Assembly (NCBI RefSeq): GCF_014836415.1
Contig: NZ_JACSQY010000003.1
Coordinates: 248,001-312,000 of the forward strand
Source: Sporosarcina gallistercoris
GTDB taxonomy: Bacteria > Bacillota > Bacilli > Bacillales_A > Planococcaceae
Direction of reading: 5' to 3'
Length of the DNA stretch: 64,000 bases
Shown here: positions 60,560 through 64,000 of the stretch, piece after piece
Numbering within the stretch: position 1 is the stretch's first letter
How the letters are laid out: the number at the start of each line of letters is the position of its first letter
Notes under the pieces: generated by a model
Databases searched by the model: none
Told to the model about the DNA's origin: nothing
Seen by the model: only the letters and a program-made list of their open reading frames with translations
Made by a program: the position numbers and the translations under genes

Positions 60560-61046
60560 ACTGTAGTTACACTGGCATTTATTTATTACTTTATTTTTCT
60601 GATTCACTGATCCTTGATGGAGCTAGGTGCGTGAAAGCCCGATAATTAATGTAGCTGGTGGCCGAGATCATCACTTATTAAAATATAAAACAAAGGATCT
60701 ATGTAAAAGTCCAGTTCTGTTGAACGTTAAAACAGAACTGGACTTTTTCAATAGTATAGGCTGAGAAGCAGTAACAGCATATGTTTTTCGGTTTATCGAG
60801 TATTGTGACAATTAATGATTACTGGTAAGATGTGGATAGGAAATACCCCTACAGTAAGTTGGTGTTCACGCAATTATTTATCAATCTACTTTAAGAACAG
60901 GTTGTTGGATATGACGTCAAAAACTGTTTAATAAAGTGCTTACAAAATTCAACCGTTGAACCGCCACAATTTAACAGTGAAGGTAAGAGTGGATTTTCCT
61001 TGTTACGTGTACAAAAAAACAATCTTCAAAAGGGGGAGGTGGATTC
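60560..61046. other. 487-bp gap with a terminator and a duplicated promoter block
   Basis: The gap holds terminator copy 4 (60709-60748) and a promoter (TTGTGA 60803-60808, 17 bases, TAAGAT 60826-60831) that duplicates the block at 40660-40837. A degenerate CCTGTG-like fragment may lie near 60625. No gene is supported. Confidence 0.75.
60709..60748 (+). terminator. GTCCAGA-family terminator, copy 4
   Basis: GTCCAGTTCTGTT and AACAGAACTGGAC pair perfectly (13 bp), followed by TTTTT. The paired change GA/TC to GT/AC relative to other copies preserves the stem. Confidence 0.9.
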
Positions 61047-61706
61047 TTGATAAAAGACAAACGAAAGTTCACTTTATCTTTAGCTATTTTATTTATTCCT
61101 TTAATATTGGCGCTTCCATTTCCAAACAGATGGCCATTAGGTGAAACGATATTTTCAGCCGTGGGCATCCCTGTCCAGTTTGCTGGCGGATTCCAGATGG
61201 TCGGCATTACACTCATAGTGTTACTTTTAGTTGGCTTGACTCTGCTTGTGAATTCGTTGGAAAAGTATCAAAACCGCATTGCTTTCCTTGCTTGTTTGGT
61301 TGTGCTCTTGGCTCCTGGTTTTCTAGTGAATGTCTTTCAGAAAAACTTTGCGACGGGTATTGATGCGGTTTCGTATTCCGGAGAGGCGAGTACTTGCCGT
61401 TTTGAAATGGCGGACGAAAAAACATTGCATGGTCAATGCAGTCTAACTTTTCGAAACCTGGGGGGCGAGTCTACCCGAATTGCTGTTGAGTTCCTTGAAT
61501 GGCATATTTCCCCCGACGACATGCCTATGTCATCGCTCATGAATGAGGGAGGTCCTTATGAAGTCACTCTCAACGGGAAAGAACAATTAAGGGTTGAGTT
61601 TGAAACGGATATCGATGTCTCTAATATGGAATCCCATATTGAAAGCGGGGAAACGATGGGTATGGAAATTAAAATAACATCGGATGGTAAAAGCAGAGAA
61701 CTTTAA
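61047..61706 (+). CDS. Hypothetical membrane protein, 219 residues
   Basis: Three N-terminal hydrophobic helices (about 8-25, 50-67 and 79-97) are followed by an extracytoplasmic beta-rich domain with two Cys residues (STCRFEM and GQCSLTFRN), likely a disulfide. No family is recognised. GGGGGAGGTGG precedes the TTG start. The duplicated promoter at 60803 is the likely driver. It has the same strand as the YhhN gene that follows after 126 bases. Confidence 0.62.
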   Translation: MIKDKRKFTLSLAILFIPLILALPFPNRWPLGETIFSAVGIPVQFAGGFQMVGITLIVLLLVGLTLLVNSLEKYQNRIAFLACLVVLLAPGFLVNVFQKNFATGIDAVSYSGEASTCRFEMADEKTLHGQCSLTFRNLGGESTRIAVEFLEWHISPDDMPMSSLMNEGGPYEVTLNGKEQLRVEFETDIDVSNMESHIESGETMGMEIKITSDGKSREL

Positions 61707-61832
61707 ACGGTTTTCGGGGTATGTCTCTTGAACTAAGCAGTCGTCTGAGAATAAACATTGTAAAGAGTACCTGGTTACCTGTAGGCACTGGATAACATGT
61801 AGGGATTTCTACTGTAAAGGAGAGGGATTGTC

Positions 61833-62465
61833 TTGCGCAAAGTTCTACTGACCCTGATTGGCGTGATGGGTTTTATTTATATTTTTCTAATTCCTGAAGA
61901 TCCGGTGGGCATGAAAATCGCTATGAAACTGGTGCCTATGATATTGATTATCCTATATGGGGCCTTGAACAAGTCTCTGATTTCTCCGCTCTATAAAAGG
62001 ACTGTTCTTATTGGTCTTAGCGTTTGCATGATTGCGGATGCGGCAATTTATTGGTTCATGGCGGGACTTGCCACTTTTTTAGTCGGTCATTTGTTTTATA
62101 TCGCTGCTTTCCGGAAAGCCAGCCGTAAGCCCGTCCCCCTAATTGCTGCCGTCCCGCTACTCTTTTACGGACTTTTTATGGCCGTGTGGATTGCGGTACC
62201 GCAACTGGTTTCAGGTGAATTATTCCTGAGCGTAGCGATAATTGCTTATATGGCGGTCATTCTACTGATGGGGTGGGAAGCAATCCGCACTCGGCTCCCG
62301 CTTGTGATAACAGGCGCCCTTCTTTTCATCTGCTCAGATTCTTTGTTGGCGATCGATCGATTTGTGACTCCACTTCCTGCACGTGATGCGCTCGTCATGA
62401 TTACTTATTACGCTGCGCAGACCTTCATTGCTGCGAGTATCGGAAGCCGGGTTCCTGACGTTTAA
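61833..62465 (+). CDS. YhhN/TMEM86 family membrane protein (lysoplasmalogenase-like)
   Basis: The 210-residue protein has about eight short membrane helices. The YhhN pattern includes KLVPMILIILYGA, LSVCMIADAAIYW, FLVGHLFYIAAF, TGALLFICSDSLLAIDRF and YYAAQTFIAAS. Mammalian TMEM86B of this family hydrolyses lysoplasmalogen; the bacterial role is unclear. GGAGAGGGATTG surrounds the TTG start. Repeat copy i follows. Confidence 0.85.
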   Translation: MRKVLLTLIGVMGFIYIFLIPEDPVGMKIAMKLVPMILIILYGALNKSLISPLYKRTVLIGLSVCMIADAAIYWFMAGLATFLVGHLFYIAAFRKASRKPVPLIAAVPLLFYGLFMAVWIAVPQLVSGELFLSVAIIAYMAVILLMGWEAIRTRLPLVITGALLFICSDSLLAIDRFVTPLPARDALVMITYYAAQTFIAASIGSRVPDV

Positions 62466-62506
62466 TCCTGACGGGGTGTGCTAGTTTTGGGTAAATAAAT
62501 CGGAAA

Positions 62507-62550
62507 AATACCTGTGCGAGAAACATGTATGCATCTCGCACAGGTATTTA
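62507..62550. repeat. CCTGTG/CACAGG repeat, copy i, shortened to a perfect hairpin
   Basis: AATACCTGTGCGAGA pairs perfectly with TCTCGCACAGGTATT around a 12-base loop. It lies between the convergent YhhN and M28 genes and can end both. Confidence 0.85.
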
Positions 62551-62557
62551 AATTTAA

Positions 62558-63991
62558 TTATCTTTTCAATCCTGGAACATCTTTTCTTACGACATCAAAC
62601 AATCCAGCGCCAATGATCTCAAGGGCAGATTGCATTCTGTCCTGAGAAATATTATCTTCAAGTGTATCTTGCGGGGTATGATACACTTTTTCGATGTGAT
62701 AAACTAACGGATCCCAACTGTCGATTCCCATCCATATGAATAGTGCAGAAGGAATCCCAGCATTATGGAACGGTACGTGGTCACTCGAGCCGAATTTACC
62801 AGGTAAGATATCCGAATTTCCAAGTCGTGCACCTGCCGCTGTTGTCGAATCTGTAACAATATTTGTACTGCCGTCTACGGTCATAGCATAGAGGTTCTTT
62901 GCAAGATCGTAATTCGTCGCTACCATGTCGGGATTGAATACTGCGACTATATTATCCCGTTCTGCTTGCGACAATTGGTCAACATAATATCTCGATCCTA
63001 ACAAACCACGTTCTTCTGAACCGAACGCAATGAACTTCATGTCTATATCTGTATTATATCCTTTAAATACACGAGCTAACTCGAGCATTAAACCTGTGCC
63101 TGACGCATTATCATTTGCCCCTGGAGCACCGACTACACTATCCATATGGGCGCTTAGAATCACTTCTTTGCCATTATTCTTTTTATTCTTGGCTTTTTTC
63201 GTTCCGATGACGTTAACCGATTGCAAATTGGAATAATGTTTCGAGCTAAGCGAAATCTCAACAGGACCATTGTCCATCTGTTCTTTCAACCATTCCCCTT
63301 GAATATAAGCTGCTCCATAAACAGGGATGTCATAGGATTTCGTCAAACTAGGATTGAAAGTGGAACCATAGTTGCCGCGGCTCCCTACAACACTTTGAAG
63401 AATGACCCCGCTAGCACCAGCAAGTACTGCATTGTCAACTTGCAAGCGGTAATTTGCCGTTGAGGAAGCACGTGTTAATAAGACAACTTTCCCTTTGACA
63501 TCTGCCGGGAAATCATTTGCATTCGTACCGTCTTCCACGAAAATAACTTCTCCATTCATTGGTGTATCACTTATCTTCCCGTTAGGTGCCGCACCCATCT
63601 GCCATGATTCTCCATCAGCAAATTCAACAGTTGCAATATATTGATCAGCGACCGGGAAATATTGATAGTCCACTTCATAGCCGTTGTTTTTAAGCTGACT
63701 TGCTACATAATCGGCTGCTTGCTTTTCAGCTTCCAATCCTCCGGGACGCGGACCGATTTCCTCAGACAAATACCTGATATGTTCAATCGCCTTCTTCGCA
63801 TCCACACGTGCAACAACTTTTTGGTCATGTGCTGCATTTGACTTTCCAGTTACGACTTGCGACGTTAAAGGTTCAGCGTTTGCTTGTCCGAATTCCGCAA
63901 TTGGAAATGCACTGAAAACCAATGTCCCTGCAAGTGTTATTGTTAAAATTGACTTCTTGAAAGCTTTACTGCCATTTCCAATCCCTGTCAT
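62558..63991 (-). CDS. Secreted M28 family aminopeptidase with PA domain
   Basis: The 477-residue zinc aminopeptidase (YwaD type) has a signal peptide (KKSILTITLAGTLVFSAFPIAEFGQANA, cleavage after ANA), a PA domain inserted at about residues 140-250, and an M28 catalytic core with metal ligands in SAHMDSVVGAPGANDNASG, GSEERGLLGSRYY, NPDMVATN and SSDHVPFH, plus a C-terminal YHTPQDTLED. It releases N-terminal residues from peptides outside the cell. AAGGAAAGT precedes the ATG at 63991, so the gene is complete although close to the window edge. Confidence 0.92.
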   Translation of the reverse strand: MTGIGNGSKAFKKSILTITLAGTLVFSAFPIAEFGQANAEPLTSQVVTGKSNAAHDQKVVARVDAKKAIEHIRYLSEEIGPRPGGLEAEKQAADYVASQLKNNGYEVDYQYFPVADQYIATVEFADGESWQMGAAPNGKISDTPMNGEVIFVEDGTNANDFPADVKGKVVLLTRASSTANYRLQVDNAVLAGASGVILQSVVGSRGNYGSTFNPSLTKSYDIPVYGAAYIQGEWLKEQMDNGPVEISLSSKHYSNLQSVNVIGTKKAKNKKNNGKEVILSAHMDSVVGAPGANDNASGTGLMLELARVFKGYNTDIDMKFIAFGSEERGLLGSRYYVDQLSQAERDNIVAVFNPDMVATNYDLAKNLYAMTVDGSTNIVTDSTTAAGARLGNSDILPGKFGSSDHVPFHNAGIPSALFIWMGIDSWDPLVYHIEKVYHTPQDTLEDNISQDRMQSALEIIGAGLFDVVRKDVPGLKR

Positions 63992-64000
63992 ACTTTCCTT

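Noticed and set aside
62507..62550. Simple terminator unrelated to the repeats
   Set aside because: It works as a terminator, but its arms carry the same CCTGTGYGAGA/CACAGG ends as the repeat family, so it is listed as a family member.

Overview
The window is chromosomal DNA of an endospore-forming Bacillota of the Planococcaceae/Caryophanaceae type, most likely Sporosarcina or a close relative. This is inferred from three things: gene order from 3 to 36 kb that follows the Bacillus subtilis ysdC-to-ysnB block almost gene for gene; the sporulation genes sspI and gerE; and a meso-diaminopimelate dehydrogenase gene. UUG and GUG starts are common, and many annotated starts were moved to the codon that has a proper ribosome binding site.

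From 0 to 36.4 kb the DNA is conserved core. It begins with the 3' end of recQ, a convergent MFS transporter, ddh and the M42 aminopeptidase ysdC. An inserted argF, sspI, an SpoU methyltransferase and pheST behind a phenylalanine T-box follow. Next come a NERD-domain gene flanked by two 21-bp tandem arrays, rnhC, zapA, cvpA, polX, mutS2 and a DUF350 gene. The fatty acid degradation operon (fadD, fadR, fadB, etfB, etfA) carries two FadR operators, and trxA and uvrC follow it. The block closes with yslB, sdhCAB, the thioesterase ysmA (which also has a FadR operator), gerE, an RDD protein, a MarR regulator, racE, rph, the dITPase gene, the YsnB phosphoesterase gene and a tRNA-Arg(TCT).

Synteny stops at that tRNA. 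From 36.5 to 46 kb lies accessory, partly AT-rich DNA. It holds an ArdA antirestriction protein, an HNH endonuclease with a possible modified-base reader domain, a PD-(D/E)XK plus DUF2075 nuclease-helicase and an ApeA-like HEPN protein. This looks like a loosely assembled defence/antidefence cluster. Small membrane and secreted proteins, a DegV protein, a class A penicillin-binding protein, a decayed mazEF module and a truncated NERD gene follow.

From 54 to 57 kb there is a compact metal operon (HMA protein, P-type ATPase, Crp/FNR regulator). It has an FNR-like site centred at -41.5 from the predicted start, so self-activation is likely. The end of the window carries a prolyl-4-hydroxylase-like oxygenase, a GntR regulator with a CynX-type transporter, a YhhN protein and a secreted M28 aminopeptidase.

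The most unusual content is non-coding. There are three in-register tandem arrays (units of 21, 21 and 20 bp) and two 130-bp GTTGATT/AATCAAC palindromic repeats. A family of 40-80 bp CCTGTG/CACAGG inverted repeats sits 3' of genes only between 43 and 63 kb, and one copy truncates mazF. Four near-identical terminators are also present, two of which belong to a duplicated terminator-plus-promoter block.
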